Shown here piece by piece: positions 33,206-43,793 of a DNA stretch of 64,000 nt. The translations under genes were made by a program, and so were the position numbers. Numbering within the stretch: position 1 is the stretch's first letter; the number at the start of each line of letters is the position of its first letter. Below the pieces are notes generated by a model, which did not search any database, had not been told where the DNA came from, and saw only the letters and a list, made by a program, of their open reading frames with translations. This DNA is from Ureibacillus thermophilus (GTDB lineage: Bacteria; Bacillota; Bacilli; Bacillales_A; Planococcaceae): NCBI RefSeq assembly GCF_004331915.1, contig NZ_CP036528.1:2212173-2276172 (forward strand), read 5' to 3'.

Positions 33206-35473
33206 TTATACAACCGGCTCGTCTGAACCCCATTGTTTTTTCTCTTTTTTCTTCAAAGTTGTACCTTTTTTATCCATTTCTCGCGTTTTAAGCGTATACC
33301 AAAGCTGAGCGGCAATACAAATGGATGAGTACATACCTGTAATTAAACCGATGAGCAATGCGATTGAGAAGTTTCGAATCGCCGGCGCACCAAAAATTAA
33401 GAGCGCTACAACAACGATAATGACAGTCAACACTGTATTAACCGAACGCCCCATTGTTTGGCGGAGCGATTTATTAATGATGTCCGCAAGCTCTTCTTTC
33501 GTTTTAATTTCACCTTTATGGTCAACGTTTTCACGAATCCGGTCGAAGGTAACAATGGTATCGTTGATGGAATATCCGACAATCGTTAAAATTGCTGCAA
33601 TGAATGTAATGTCTACTTCCAAGCGAAGCACGCTGAAGATTGCCACCATGAAGAATACGTCGTGCAATAATGATGCAATCGCACCGACACCCATTCTCCA
33701 TTCGAAGCGGATGGCCACATAAATAATGACGCCAAGCGAAGCAATAGATAATGCTTTAATGGCATTTTTCACAAGTTCCCGTCCAACTGTCGGGGAAACG
33801 GTGCTGACATTTGGCTCATGGCCATAGTCTTTCATCACTTTTTCTTTTAAATCCAATGTTTCTTGCTGAGTGAAGTCTTTTTTATAGGTTGCAACAGCTG
33901 TATCGCTATTGTCACCGCTAATGACTAATTCATCTGGCGCAAATCCGATTTTAGCTAAATAATCGGCCATTTCTTCCTGCGTGGTTGGTTCATTTGTTAA
34001 AATTTCCACACGCGTACCGCTGGAGAAATCGATGCCTAAGTTCAATCGGAAAATACCAATCATGATCGCCCCAATGATGATGATGGCTAAAGAGATTGTG
34101 TAGAACTTTTTGCGATTGTGAACAAAGGCAAAACGGTCAAAATTCGTAGACAAGTCTAGTGTTTCTACGCCTTCTGAAGGGTCGTGAATTTTTGATTTGC
34201 GTACGCCGTAGAAGAATGGGCTTTCAAATTTTCCGCTTTTGACAAGGAGTCCAAGAAGCACACGGGACAACCATACAGAAGTTACGAAACTTAAAATGAT
34301 AGAAATCATTAATGTTGTAGCAAACCCTTTAACAGAGCTTGTACCAAAGAAGAATAGCACGGCTGCAGCCAGCAATGTTGTCAACTGCGCGTCCACGATG
34401 GCACTTAAAGATACTTTTGTACCAATTTTAAATGCTTCTTGAGCCGATTTTCCGACGCGAATTTCCTCGCGAATGCGTTCTGCCGTTAAGATGTTCGCAT
34501 CAACGGCCATACCGATACCGAGCACCAGCGCCGCAATCCCCGGCAGCGTCAACACTGCACCAATCCAGTTTTGAATAAGCAATACTAAATAAGCGAAGAC
34601 TGTTAAAGTAATAATCGAGATAAATCCAGGCAATCGATAGTAAAGCAGCATGAAGATAAAGATTAATGCTACCCCAACGATGCTGGCAAAAATCGTGCTT
34701 TGTAATGCTTGTTCACCAAATTGCGCCCCAACAGATGTCGCATAAATTTCCGTCAATTTTACTGGAAGTGCCCCGGCATTTAATATGCTCGCTAAATTTT
34801 TCGTTTCTTCAACGGTGAAGTTTCCAGAAATCATGACATCTGTCGTATTTAAAGTTTGGTTTACAGAAGCTGCTGAAATAAATTTCGGATCAGCTTTTGT
34901 TGCTTCTTCCTTGTAGGAGTCTTTGCCTTCCTCAAAGTCCATCCAGATGACTAGTAAATTTTCACCCTGTGGCATTTTGGAAATTTTCGAAGTAATTTCC
35001 GCAAATTTTTGAGCATCTTTCAATGTTAATGTAACAATTGGACGGTTTTGTTGGTCAAAGGATGCAGCAGCGCCACCTTCCTTTAAATCTGAACCATCCA
35101 GCAATAAATTGTCGTTGACATCTCGGAACGTCAAATTCGCCGTACTTGACAACATTTCCCGAGCAGAGGATTGATCGTCAATTCCTGCAAGCTGTACGCG
35201 AATTCGATTTTCCCCTTCAACTTGGATGCTCGGTTCGCTAACACCGAAAGCATCAATCCGCTTTGATAAGGCGGTTGTTGTATTTGCAACGACATCATGT
35301 GTAATTTTTTGCCCTTCTTTCAAAGGCTGAACTTCATATAAAACTTCAAATCCACCCTGCAAGTCGAGCCCGAGTTTTACGTCTTCCAACACGCCTTTAA
35401 TCGTAAAGCCCATCGCGCCAAATAAGACGACGACAGCTACGAAAAAGGCTAAAATACGGCTTTTTGAATTCAT
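33206..35473 (-). CDS. secDF: protein translocase SecDF (fused)
   Basis: About 755 residues, a single-chain SecD-SecF fusion as in B. subtilis, with 12 membrane segments (one at the N-terminus, five after the first large extracytoplasmic domain, then again one plus five). It uses proton motive force to pull exported proteins. The SecD signature GLDLQGGFEVLYEV is near residue 35, and the SecF half starts near 465 with NLGIDFSSGTRVEI. Start ATG 35473 (MNSKSRILAFF) is set by AAGGAGGA; the open frame upstream is non-coding leader. Its C-terminal tail is Lys-rich. Confidence 0.95.
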   Translation of the reverse strand: MNSKSRILAFFVAVVVLFGAMGFTIKGVLEDVKLGLDLQGGFEVLYEVQPLKEGQKITHDVVANTTTALSKRIDAFGVSEPSIQVEGENRIRVQLAGIDDQSSAREMLSSTANLTFRDVNDNLLLDGSDLKEGGAAASFDQQNRPIVTLTLKDAQKFAEITSKISKMPQGENLLVIWMDFEEGKDSYKEEATKADPKFISAASVNQTLNTTDVMISGNFTVEETKNLASILNAGALPVKLTEIYATSVGAQFGEQALQSTIFASIVGVALIFIFMLLYYRLPGFISIITLTVFAYLVLLIQNWIGAVLTLPGIAALVLGIGMAVDANILTAERIREEIRVGKSAQEAFKIGTKVSLSAIVDAQLTTLLAAAVLFFFGTSSVKGFATTLMISIILSFVTSVWLSRVLLGLLVKSGKFESPFFYGVRKSKIHDPSEGVETLDLSTNFDRFAFVHNRKKFYTISLAIIIIGAIMIGIFRLNLGIDFSSGTRVEILTNEPTTQEEMADYLAKIGFAPDELVISGDNSDTAVATYKKDFTQQETLDLKEKVMKDYGHEPNVSTVSPTVGRELVKNAIKALSIASLGVIIYVAIRFEWRMGVGAIASLLHDVFFMVAIFSVLRLEVDITFIAAILTIVGYSINDTIVTFDRIRENVDHKGEIKTKEELADIINKSLRQTMGRSVNTVLTVIIVVVALLIFGAPAIRNFSIALLIGLITGMYSSICIAAQLWYTLKTREMDKKGTTLKKKEKKQWGSDEPVV

Positions 35474-35709
35474 TTGAAATCCTCCTTGATGCAATATGTA
35501 CAAAAGCTTGTACATACATAAACACACGAAAGCATATCTTTACAATAATCTTCCGAACAAGGGGCACAAAATCTTCTCGTGATATTTTTAATCATCGAAG
35601 AATAAACTTGAATTGAAAAATTCGTTCGTACCTATTGTAAAAATATACCTTCCATTTTCTCAGTAACAAACTAATTATGAATCACGAAAGCAAAGCTGTC
35701 AAACTGATT

Positions 35710-36042
35710 CTACTTCATTTCCATATCAGAATTGTAATGCTTCGCAGGTTTTAACAGTTCGTTCAGTTCTTCTTGATTCACTTCAGAAAACCAATTCGCT
35801 GATTGGAACTGTTGGATTTGAAGATGATTTACAATCTCTGAACCTCTTAATGAAAAAATCGTCGAAACAACTTCATGCAATCGAATTTCGTTCACTTTTT
35901 TCTTTCGCCATTTCTTTTGAAGACAATAATTCCAAATATCTTCAATCGAAATACCTTCATAGCCGTTCAATTTTAATTCTTCTAATTTGCTTTGAAGCAC
36001 AGGCAAGACATGTTTAAATAAGCGATCGTGTTCAGGCATCAT
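35710..36042 (-). CDS. comN: post-transcriptional regulator ComN-like
   Basis: 110 residues, matches the small ComN/YrzD family found between secDF and spoVB in Bacillales; in B. subtilis ComN affects comE mRNA localisation and competence. No catalytic motif; a compact helical fold with IWNYCLQKKWRKKK as a basic, possibly RNA-contacting stretch. Two tandem ATGs (36042, 36039) share the GGAG site. Divergent from spoVB. Confidence 0.75.
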   Translation of the reverse strand: MMPEHDRLFKHVLPVLQSKLEELKLNGYEGISIEDIWNYCLQKKWRKKKVNEIRLHEVVSTIFSLRGSEIVNHLQIQQFQSANWFSEVNQEELNELLKPAKHYNSDMEMK

Positions 36043-36136
36043 CCATCATCACTCCACCGGTTTTGTATTAACTGAAAATTTTAAAACATACAAATATTGT
36101 AACCAAAAAAAGATTAATTGAGAAGGGACTGTAGGA

Positions 36137-37654
36137 ATGGCATCATTCGTGCGGGGTACTTTTTTTCTTACAATTGTCATTTTTTTGTCAAAACTTATCG
36201 GCTTTATATATAGAATGCAATTTATGAGAGTGGCAGGCGAAGAAGTGGTCGGGGTTTATATGACTGCTTATCCTGCATACATTTTCTTCGTATCGGTTCT
36301 GCAGCTAGGCATTCCAATCGCAGTAGCCAAAGTCGTTGCGGAACTCTATGCAAAACGTCAGCTAGGACAACTTCATACTGTGATGAAAACCGCCTCAAAA
36401 TGGTCCATATTATCAATCATTTTATTTACTCCTATATTAGTGTTGTTCATCCCATTTCTAGCAGAAACGCTCTTACATAACGAAGGAACAAAAATCACGT
36501 TATACATCGCTTTAGGTGCTGTTCCCATCATCGTATTCTCCGGTTTAATTCGCGGATTTTTGCAAGGAATTGCCATCATTTCAGCGACAGCTTGGTCCCA
36601 AATAATTGAACAATTAGTGCGGATTTTTTTAATTTCCTTTGCCTTGCCGTTTTTTGTCGTGCCGGACAACCCTGAATTGACAGCAGCCTATGCTATGGCG
36701 ATCACAGCTATTGGGGAGTTTATTTCATTTATCTATTTGTACATCCATTATGTAACGAAAAAAAGAAAAATTAAAAAACCTTCTTCTTCCAAACCATATC
36801 CGGCAATGCCTTTGCTTCGCATCGCCGTTCCAAGTGCGGGGAGCAGACTATTCGGAACATTCACATGGTTTCTAGAACCCATCGTCTTTTTAAAAGCTTT
36901 AACAATCGCAGGACTCACTGCCGCTGGTGCAACAACCCTCTACGGAATTATTTCAGGTGTTCATGTACCATTATTGCTTTTCCCTTCTTTCATTCCGAAT
37001 GCATTGTCCATTGTGCTGATTCCTGCTGTCAGCGATGCGGTGGCAAGAAGCAATAACCGTTTACTAAACGATCGCATAGGGGTGAGCCTGCGCCTATCAT
37101 CCATTATCGGCGCCTATGCAGCAACTTATTTTTTCCTTCATGGGGATGAGTTGGCGATGCGGCTATTCCATCTGGAGGAAAACCGAGGATTTATGAAAAT
37201 CCTAGCTCCGATTTTCTATTTCTACTACATTCAAAGCCCTCTGCATTCTATTTTGCAAGCAATCGATGAAGCAAAGCCAGCCATGATGAACTCCATCTAC
37301 GGCGGAATCGGAAAATTATTTGTAATGTTTGTATTGGCTTCACAACCGTTCATTCAAGAATACGGGGCCATTATCGCCATTGGATTTGGGGTGCTGGTGA
37401 CATCCTTCTTGCATATGGCGACTCTAAGAGGTCATAAAATGATTAGTTCCGGTTTTCGATTTTTTGCCATTCCGTATGTGGCTTTCATTATTACTTGTTT
37501 GATCCAAAGCGTGCTTTTATCGAAAATGTCCTTTGGCTTTTGGGGAGACAGCGCCATAACCCTCATTGTTTTATCAATTTTATTGCTCGCAACTAATCAA
37601 TTTAAGTGGAGCGATTTTCGATATTTACGCGCCATTTTTGTTCGTCGTTTTTAA
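36137..37654 (+). CDS. spoVB: stage V sporulation protein B (lipid II flippase family)
   Basis: 505 residues, MOP/MATE-like polysaccharide flippase with about 14 hydrophobic segments, starting MASFVRGTFFLTIVIFLSK. SpoVB is needed for spore cortex peptidoglycan. Motifs such as FIYRMQFMRVAGEE and VLIPAVSDAVARSN are typical of the SpoVB/MurJ group. GAAGGG lies 9 bases before the ATG. Its 3' end overlaps the convergent DUF421 gene by 30 bases. Supports a spore-forming host. Confidence 0.9.
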   Translation: MASFVRGTFFLTIVIFLSKLIGFIYRMQFMRVAGEEVVGVYMTAYPAYIFFVSVLQLGIPIAVAKVVAELYAKRQLGQLHTVMKTASKWSILSIILFTPILVLFIPFLAETLLHNEGTKITLYIALGAVPIIVFSGLIRGFLQGIAIISATAWSQIIEQLVRIFLISFALPFFVVPDNPELTAAYAMAITAIGEFISFIYLYIHYVTKKRKIKKPSSSKPYPAMPLLRIAVPSAGSRLFGTFTWFLEPIVFLKALTIAGLTAAGATTLYGIISGVHVPLLLFPSFIPNALSIVLIPAVSDAVARSNNRLLNDRIGVSLRLSSIIGAYAATYFFLHGDELAMRLFHLEENRGFMKILAPIFYFYYIQSPLHSILQAIDEAKPAMMNSIYGGIGKLFVMFVLASQPFIQEYGAIIAIGFGVLVTSFLHMATLRGHKMISSGFRFFAIPYVAFIITCLIQSVLLSKMSFGFWGDSAITLIVLSILLLATNQFKWSDFRYLRAIFVRRF

Positions 37655-38275
37655 TTGGACGTGCAAATCGTAATTTTCATAACAGCAATAAAAAATCTCT
37701 TCTGGCTTTTCATAGCCTTTCTTTTTTAAGTTTTCTAGCAGCCATTCTTTATCTTTATTAATAAATTTTAAATGGCGCTCCACAATATATCCATCGACAA
37801 TGAGCGGGAACACAACCGGGTCATCGTCTTTTAAAAAAATCGATAGCTTCCCAGATGGCTCCAAAAAAGCAAATTGGATTTGCCGGACAGATGAAACCCC
37901 TTGTTCCCGCATTTGCTGAAACAAGTCATCCAAATTGTAGCGCTGCTTTCTCATTTCTTCTTGATTAATGACGCCGTTTTCCACAATTAATGAAGGGTCT
38001 CCGTCAATTAAATCGCGGAGTTTTTTGCTTTTTAATGCAAACATTGAATTTAAATATTGAATGCCTAATAAAATCAAAATTGGAAAAACATTCTCAAATA
38101 TAGGTTTTTCTAACTCATCTATGGAAAAGGCTACACACTCTGCAATGAGCACAAAAACGACTAAATCCATGATGCTCAATTCGCCGACTTCCCTTTTTCC
38201 CATTAGTCGAAACACGATTAAAACAAGAAGATACAAAAAAACCGTTCGGAAAAAGATTTGCAAATATATCTCCAT
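37625..38275 (-). CDS. yrbG: DUF421 membrane protein (YrbG/YetF family)
   Basis: 216 residues. Three N-terminal membrane segments (about 5-25, 36-52, 59-78) followed by a cytoplasmic DUF421 domain with the conserved SLIVENGVINQEEMRKQR stretch and DLFQQMREQGVSS. Function of the family is not well established; a role in spore germination or envelope has been suggested for relatives. Position next to spoVB matches B. subtilis yrbG. The last 10 codons overlap spoVB on the other strand. Confidence 0.85.
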   Translation of the reverse strand: MEIYLQIFFRTVFLYLLVLIVFRLMGKREVGELSIMDLVVFVLIAECVAFSIDELEKPIFENVFPILILLGIQYLNSMFALKSKKLRDLIDGDPSLIVENGVINQEEMRKQRYNLDDLFQQMREQGVSSVRQIQFAFLEPSGKLSIFLKDDDPVVFPLIVDGYIVERHLKFINKDKEWLLENLKKKGYEKPEEIFYCCYENYDLHVQLKTTNKNGA

Positions 38276-38332
38276 ATGTTCACATCCTTCCTTTCCTATT
38301 GTTTGCCGGCTTCCCTAGAACTATGCAAAATA

Positions 38333-38378
38333 AAAAAAGGGCTGTCCAGAAAGTCGAACACTTTCTGGACAGCCTTAC
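38333..38378. terminator. strong inverted repeat, probable terminator
   Basis: Perfect arms AAGGCTGTCCAGAAAGT and complement around a 5-base loop, with an A7 run on the left (T run on the minus strand). It points as a terminator on the minus strand but lies just upstream of yrbG, after the yajC end region, so it may protect yrbG from upstream transcripts. Confidence 0.6.
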
Positions 38379-38481
38379 TTCTTATAGGAATATTCTCTTA
38401 AAAACTTTCCCTGCGGTGGTCACAAAACGCGCCTCCTCGTCGCAATTTATCTGCGGCAAAAACTCTAGCGACAGCCGCAAA

Positions 38482-38521
38482 GGGTCGTCTTGAAATGATT
38501 TTTCAGACGCCCCCTTTCTTT
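38482..38521 (-). terminator. terminator of the ruvAB-queA-tgt-yajC unit
   Basis: Minus-strand arms AGGGGGCGTCT and AGACGACCCTT with a 14-base loop, 22 bases after the yajC stop. The arms resemble those of the dtd terminator (27296) and the sequence near 51015. Confidence 0.55.
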
Positions 38522-38542
38522 TTACAGTTTGTCCATATTCAA

Positions 38543-38803
38543 TTATTCGTTGATTACTCGTCCAATCGCTTGGCGTTCAAATTTTAGGCGCGTTTTTCCA
38601 TCAACGAGAAGATAAACGACAGAATCTTCCAAAGAATCCACTTCTCCATGAAGTCCGCCGATTGTCACTACTTTATCTCCACGTTTTAAATTGTTTTGCA
38701 TTTCTTGTGTCGCTTTTTGGCGTTTTTGAGCCGGGCGGATGATGATTAGCCACATTGCCACAAACATAATAATGATCGGTAATAAACTATATAATGTTTC
38801 CAC
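38543..38803 (-). CDS. yajC: preprotein translocase subunit YajC
   Basis: 86 residues: one N-terminal membrane segment (LLPIIIMFVAMWLIIIRP) then the conserved cytoplasmic stretch LKRGDKVVTIGGLHGEV. Accessory subunit of SecDF-YajC. The GTG start at 38803 is chosen because AAAGGGGAGT lies 7 bases upstream; the longer open frame has no ribosome site. Downstream of tgt, as usual. Confidence 0.9.
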   Translation of the reverse strand: METLYSLLPIIIMFVAMWLIIIRPAQKRQKATQEMQNNLKRGDKVVTIGGLHGEVDSLEDSVVYLLVDGKTRLKFERQAIGRVINE

Positions 38804-38922
38804 CTTTTGACTCCCCTTTCTGATTCTCACTTCATAAGTATAGTATAAAATTATAGTAAAAATCGATGGATTTTCTAATTTATTTAAAAAAATCCCATTT
38901 TTTAATCTTTCATCATTTTACA

Positions 38923-40083
<1,161 letters not shown>

Positions 40084-40119
40084 TCATCTAAAGTATAAAC
40101 AGTACTTCGATTAATGGAG

Positions 40120-41157
40120 TTACCGTTTTGGGCGAATAAACATCGCATCTCCAAAACTAAAGAAACGATATCGTTCCTTAATCGCTTCTTCATATGCATA
40201 GAAAATCGTTTCTTTTCCGGCTAAAGCACTCACAAGCATCACAAGGGTTGATTTTGGTAAATGGAAATTTGTAACAAGTCCGTCAATACATTTAAACTCA
40301 TAGCCGGGATAAATGAAAATATCCGTCCAACCTTGTTCTGCTTTAATTTTCCCATCATATTTGGAAGCGACGGTTTCAAGGGTTCTTGTGGAAGTAGTGC
40401 CAACAGCAATGACTTTGCCGCCGTTTGCTTTCACTCTGTTAAGGGTTTCCGCAGCACTTTCGCTAATGCTGTAAAACTCTGAATGCATCTTATGCTCTTC
40501 AATGGTATCGCTTGTAACAGGGCGGAAGGTGCCGAGCCCTACATGAAGGGTAATAAAGACAATTTCCACCCCTTTATTTCGAATTTGTTCAAGAAGTTCT
40601 TCCGTAAAATGAAGACCCGCAGTTGGCGCGGCTGCTGAACCGATTTCTTTTGCATACACCGTTTGATAGCGTTCCTTATCTTCCAATTTTTCATGGATAT
40701 ATGGCGGAAGCGGCATTTCTCCCAGCTCGTCCAACACTTCATAAAAAATGCCGTCATAATGGAACTCAAAAATGCGTCCGCCGTGCTCAAGGATATCCGT
40801 GCATGTTGCTGTCATCCGGCCATCCCCAAAGGTGATTTTTGTACCTATTTTTACCCTTTTAGCCGGTTTGACTAATGTTTCCCATCGGTTATTATCCAAT
40901 TGTTTTAATAGCAAAACTTCCACATGGGCTCCCGTTTCTTCTTTTATCCCAAATAGCCGCGCAGGCATTACGCGTGTATCATTCAACACAAGGCAATCGC
41001 CCGGATTGAGTTCTTCTACAATATGGGAAAATTGATGGTGTTCAATCTCCTTTGTGTAAGGAGTCACAACAAGAAGTCTGCTTGCAGCTCGATCTTTTAA
41101 TGGTGTTTGAGCAATTAATTCTTCTGGCAAGTCAAAATCAAATTCTTCTATTTTCAT
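40120..41157 (-). CDS. queA: S-adenosylmethionine:tRNA ribosyltransferase-isomerase
   Basis: 345 residues. Transfers and isomerises the ribosyl group of SAM onto preQ1-tRNA to make epoxyqueuosine. Family signatures: [15 protein letters not shown] at the N-terminus, [25 protein letters not shown] and [24 protein letters not shown] lies 7 bases before the ATG; 14-base gap after ruvB. Part of ruvA-ruvB-queA-tgt. Confidence 0.97.
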   Translation of the reverse strand: MKIEEFDFDLPEELIAQTPLKDRAASRLLVVTPYTKEIEHHQFSHIVEELNPGDCLVLNDTRVMPARLFGIKEETGAHVEVLLLKQLDNNRWETLVKPAKRVKIGTKITFGDGRMTATCTDILEHGGRIFEFHYDGIFYEVLDELGEMPLPPYIHEKLEDKERYQTVYAKEIGSAAAPTAGLHFTEELLEQIRNKGVEIVFITLHVGLGTFRPVTSDTIEEHKMHSEFYSISESAAETLNRVKANGGKVIAVGTTSTRTLETVASKYDGKIKAEQGWTDIFIYPGYEFKCIDGLVTNFHLPKSTLVMLVSALAGKETIFYAYEEAIKERYRFFSFGDAMFIRPKR

Positions 41158-41171
41158 ACTAAAACTTCCTT

Positions 41172-42173
41172 TTACTTAGTTTCATGATAAGTATAACCAA
41201 GATGTTCAAAAGCTAATTTCGTCGCCACTCTACCTCTAGGGGTGCGCTGAATCAATCCGATTTGCATCAGATAGGGTTCATATACATCCTCAATGGTGAT
41301 GCGTTCTTCCCCTATGGATGCAGCCAGTGTATCGAGGCCAACCGGTCCCCCATTAAATTGAACAATCATGCTTTTCAGTAATTTATGGTCAATTTGGTCA
41401 AGTCCAAAACGGTCCACTTGGAGCAATTCCAAAGCCTGTTTGGCAATATCTAAAGAAATAGTTCCGTCCCCAATGACTTGAGCATAATCTCTCACCCGTT
41501 TCAGCAAGCGGTTGGCGATTCGCGGAGTCCCTCGGGAACGTCTTGCAATTTCCTCTGCTGCTTTGTCATCAATATCCACTTCAAACAGTTTACTGCTTCT
41601 TTTCACAATTTCAACTAAAGATTGCTGGTCATAATAATCAAGCCTTAATAACACGCCAAAGCGGTCCCTTAATGGGGCAGATAAAGAGCCTACTCTTGTG
41701 GTTGCTCCCACCAGTGTAAAAGGCGGCAAGTCTAATCGGATGGAACGGGCTTCCGGACCTTTGCCGACGACGATATCAAGGCAATAATCTTCCATCGCCG
41801 GATAAAGCACTTCTTCTATTGCCCGGGAAAGTCTATGAATTTCGTCAATAAAGAGGACATCTCCAGGCTCCAAAGAATTGACAATGGCTGCCAAATCCCC
41901 TGGGCGTTCAATGGCCGGACCGCTAGTTAAACGGATATTTACTCCCAATTCATTGGCAATAATATTAGCTAATGTGGTTTTCCCCAGTCCAGGAGGGCCG
42001 TAAAGCAGCACATGGTCCAGTGATTCTTGCCGCATTTTTGCAGCTTCAATAAAAATCTTTAAATTATCTTTTACTTGCTGTTGTCCAATATATTGAGACA
42101 AACGTTGAGGTCTGAGGGAAAGTTCAATTTGTTGATCCGATTCATTAGCTTCGCTTGAAACGATTCGATCCAC
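41172..42173 (-). CDS. ruvB: Holliday junction branch migration ATPase RuvB
   Basis: 333 residues. AAA+ motor of the RuvAB complex: Walker [10 protein letters not shown] near residue 60, Walker [12 protein letters not shown] near 108, sensor 1 [18 protein letters not shown], winged-helix C-terminus ending [18 protein letters not shown] start with GGAGG 7 bases upstream; 15 bases after the ruvA stop. Confidence 0.97.
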   Translation of the reverse strand: MDRIVSSEANESDQQIELSLRPQRLSQYIGQQQVKDNLKIFIEAAKMRQESLDHVLLYGPPGLGKTTLANIIANELGVNIRLTSGPAIERPGDLAAIVNSLEPGDVLFIDEIHRLSRAIEEVLYPAMEDYCLDIVVGKGPEARSIRLDLPPFTLVGATTRVGSLSAPLRDRFGVLLRLDYYDQQSLVEIVKRSSKLFEVDIDDKAAEEIARRSRGTPRIANRLLKRVRDYAQVIGDGTISLDIAKQALELLQVDRFGLDQIDHKLLKSMIVQFNGGPVGLDTLAASIGEERITIEDVYEPYLMQIGLIQRTPRGRVATKLAFEHLGYTYHETK

Positions 42174-42188
42174 TTGCCGCCCTCCTTA

Positions 42189-42809
42189 TCATTTCGTATT
42201 TAACAACAGTTTTAATGCATATTTCATGTAGCTTTCAGTTGATTGCAACTCTTCATTAGCTTTTAAATCCGGCACGATTTTCGCCAATTCTTTTTCGGAA
42301 TAGCCGAGAGCCTTAAGCGCCAATATCGCCTCATCCAACTCTTGTTGATGGAAATTTCCTCCAAACAGCGGCAGTTCATCTTGGGCGCTAGGAAGTTCCA
42401 CATGCTCAAGTAAAGAACCAAGCTTCCCTTTTAAATCAAGAATCATTTGCCTTGCTGTTTTCTTTCCTACTCCAGGAAATTTTACTAAAAAGCCTTCATC
42501 TTCCATTTCGATAGCTGCAATCACCTGCGATGGATTTCCGCTTGCTAAGATGGATAAGGCGCTTTTTGGCCCGATGCCGGAAACTTGAATCAGCTTTCTA
42601 AACAACTCTCTTTGTTCCAACGTTTTGAAACCAAACAGCTGTTGGGCATCTTCCCTGACATGCATATGTATAAAGACTTTTTGATGTTTAGGATTGATTC
42701 GAAATTCATATGGATTTGGCGTCATGACCATATAGCCAATTCCGCTTTGCTCCAACACGATGTATTCAGGGGTGATTCTCGTCACCTGTCCAATGATATA
42801 ATCATACAT
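42189..42809 (-). CDS. ruvA: Holliday junction DNA-binding protein RuvA
   Basis: 206 residues: N-terminal OB fold, central tandem helix-hairpin-helix (VSGIGPKSALSILAS, FPGVGKKTARQMILDLKGK), flexible linker and the C-terminal RuvB-binding domain (ALKALGYSEKELAKIV). Start ATG 42809 (MYDYIIGQV) fits the GAGG site better than an ATG two codons earlier, which is an alternative. bofC, common upstream in Bacillus, is not here. Confidence 0.95.
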   Translation of the reverse strand: MYDYIIGQVTRITPEYIVLEQSGIGYMVMTPNPYEFRINPKHQKVFIHMHVREDAQQLFGFKTLEQRELFRKLIQVSGIGPKSALSILASGNPSQVIAAIEMEDEGFLVKFPGVGKKTARQMILDLKGKLGSLLEHVELPSAQDELPLFGGNFHQQELDEAILALKALGYSEKELAKIVPDLKANEELQSTESYMKYALKLLLNTK

Positions 42810-42861
42810 TTCCATTCCTCACATTCATCGTGTTTTATAGTAAAACACTTTTATAGAAAAC

Positions 42862-42892
42862 AAAAGAAAGACCGTCCTATGATGACGGTCAC
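42862..42892 (-). terminator. rho-independent terminator of safA-kinase unit
   Basis: Minus-strand arms GACCGTC and GACGGTC with a 7-base loop then TTTCTTTTG, 40 bases past the stop of the kinase-like gene. Confidence 0.75.
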
Positions 42893-42932
42893 TTATTTTC
42901 TATTCCACTCTATATTATCATAATCTTCATCT

Positions 42933-43793
42933 TTATCCTACTTCAAACATTTCCTGAATTTTTTCCGTTGCAACCATTAATTCAGGCCAATGCCTTAACG
43001 CATTTTCTGTAAACGGCATTATATAGTCTAAGAAAGCATCTCTTTCATAATCTCCTAAATGTAAAACATACTGCCATTCTCTTAGTAATTCATTGGGATA
43101 TTGCAAATAATGCAATTTTGATAGACAAATATCTCTTAAATATTTATTTTCTCGTAATAAAGTTTCAAGATTATAATCTAAATTCGGAAGCGCCCGGTGC
43201 ATCCATAAAATCATTTCTTCCGCCGCATCTCCAACAACCGCCAAATCAAAATCAATCAATTTCATTCCATCTTTGGTGATTAAAAAATTATGATGAACTA
43301 CATCGCCATGGAGCAATGTCAATTTTTTTGGAGTCGGTCCAGGATTTTGCTGAATCTTTTTTAAAGCTTTGTTTGCGTATAGAACAATATCATAATAATG
43401 GTGGCTCAAATATTTAACCAGCTCATTTTCTTGAAATAAAAATCGTTCAAGCCTTGCATTCCATTTTTGAATGAGTTTATGTTTTGGAATAACAGGATAA
43501 TGACTCCACTCAATATGTTTATTCGTTTCATGGAGAGCTTTTAAAATTTTGACAGCTTTCTTCCGATGGGTTTCTTTCCCAAAATCCGCGCTGTAGCTGT
43601 TCTTTTGCCAGCTTTGCACAATTACATTGGGCTCTCTTGATTTTTTTAAAGGAATGGTATAGGGAAATCGAAGTTGTTCCAATTGTTCATGAATCAGCGC
43701 AACTTTTTCGAAAACGTGCATTTGGTCATATTTTTTGATGAACAGTGTTTCATCCCCTGCATGTTGCTTCCATATATTATTTTTGATTTGCAT
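42933..43793 (-). CDS. aminoglycoside phosphotransferase-family (CotS/YsxE-like) kinase
   Basis: 286 residues with the APH/choline-kinase fold. Catalytic loop LLHGDVVHHNFL (near residue 172) and metal-binding MKLIDFDLAVVGD (near 188) are intact; the N-terminal nucleotide-binding lobe is short. The ATG follows the safA stop with no gap, so the two are translationally coupled. Several Bacillales spore-coat loci pair a LysM coat protein with such a kinase (spoVID-ysxE, cotS), so a spore-coat role, not drug resistance, is inferred. The substrate is unknown. Confidence 0.8.
   Translation of the reverse strand: MQIKNNIWKQHAGDETLFIKKYDQMHVFEKVALIHEQLEQLRFPYTIPLKKSREPNVIVQSWQKNSYSADFGKETHRKKAVKILKALHETNKHIEWSHYPVIPKHKLIQKWNARLERFLFQENELVKYLSHHYYDIVLYANKALKKIQQNPGPTPKKLTLLHGDVVHHNFLITKDGMKLIDFDLAVVGDAAEEMILWMHRALPNLDYNLETLLRENKYLRDICLSKLHYLQYPNELLREWQYVLHLGDYERDAFLDYIMPFTENALRHWPELMVATEKIQEMFEVG

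Noticed and set aside
38400..38480. GC-rich stretch between two hairpins upstream of yrbG as a small RNA
   Set aside because: No promoter, conserved structure or family was recognised; likely decayed terminator or repeat sequence.
42189..42815. RuvA start two codons upstream (42815)
   Set aside because: The ribosome site spacing favours 42809; the difference is two residues and has no consequence.
42933..43793. Aminoglycoside resistance gene
   Set aside because: The APH fold is present, but coupling to safA and resemblance to CotS/YsxE-type proteins point to spore coat.
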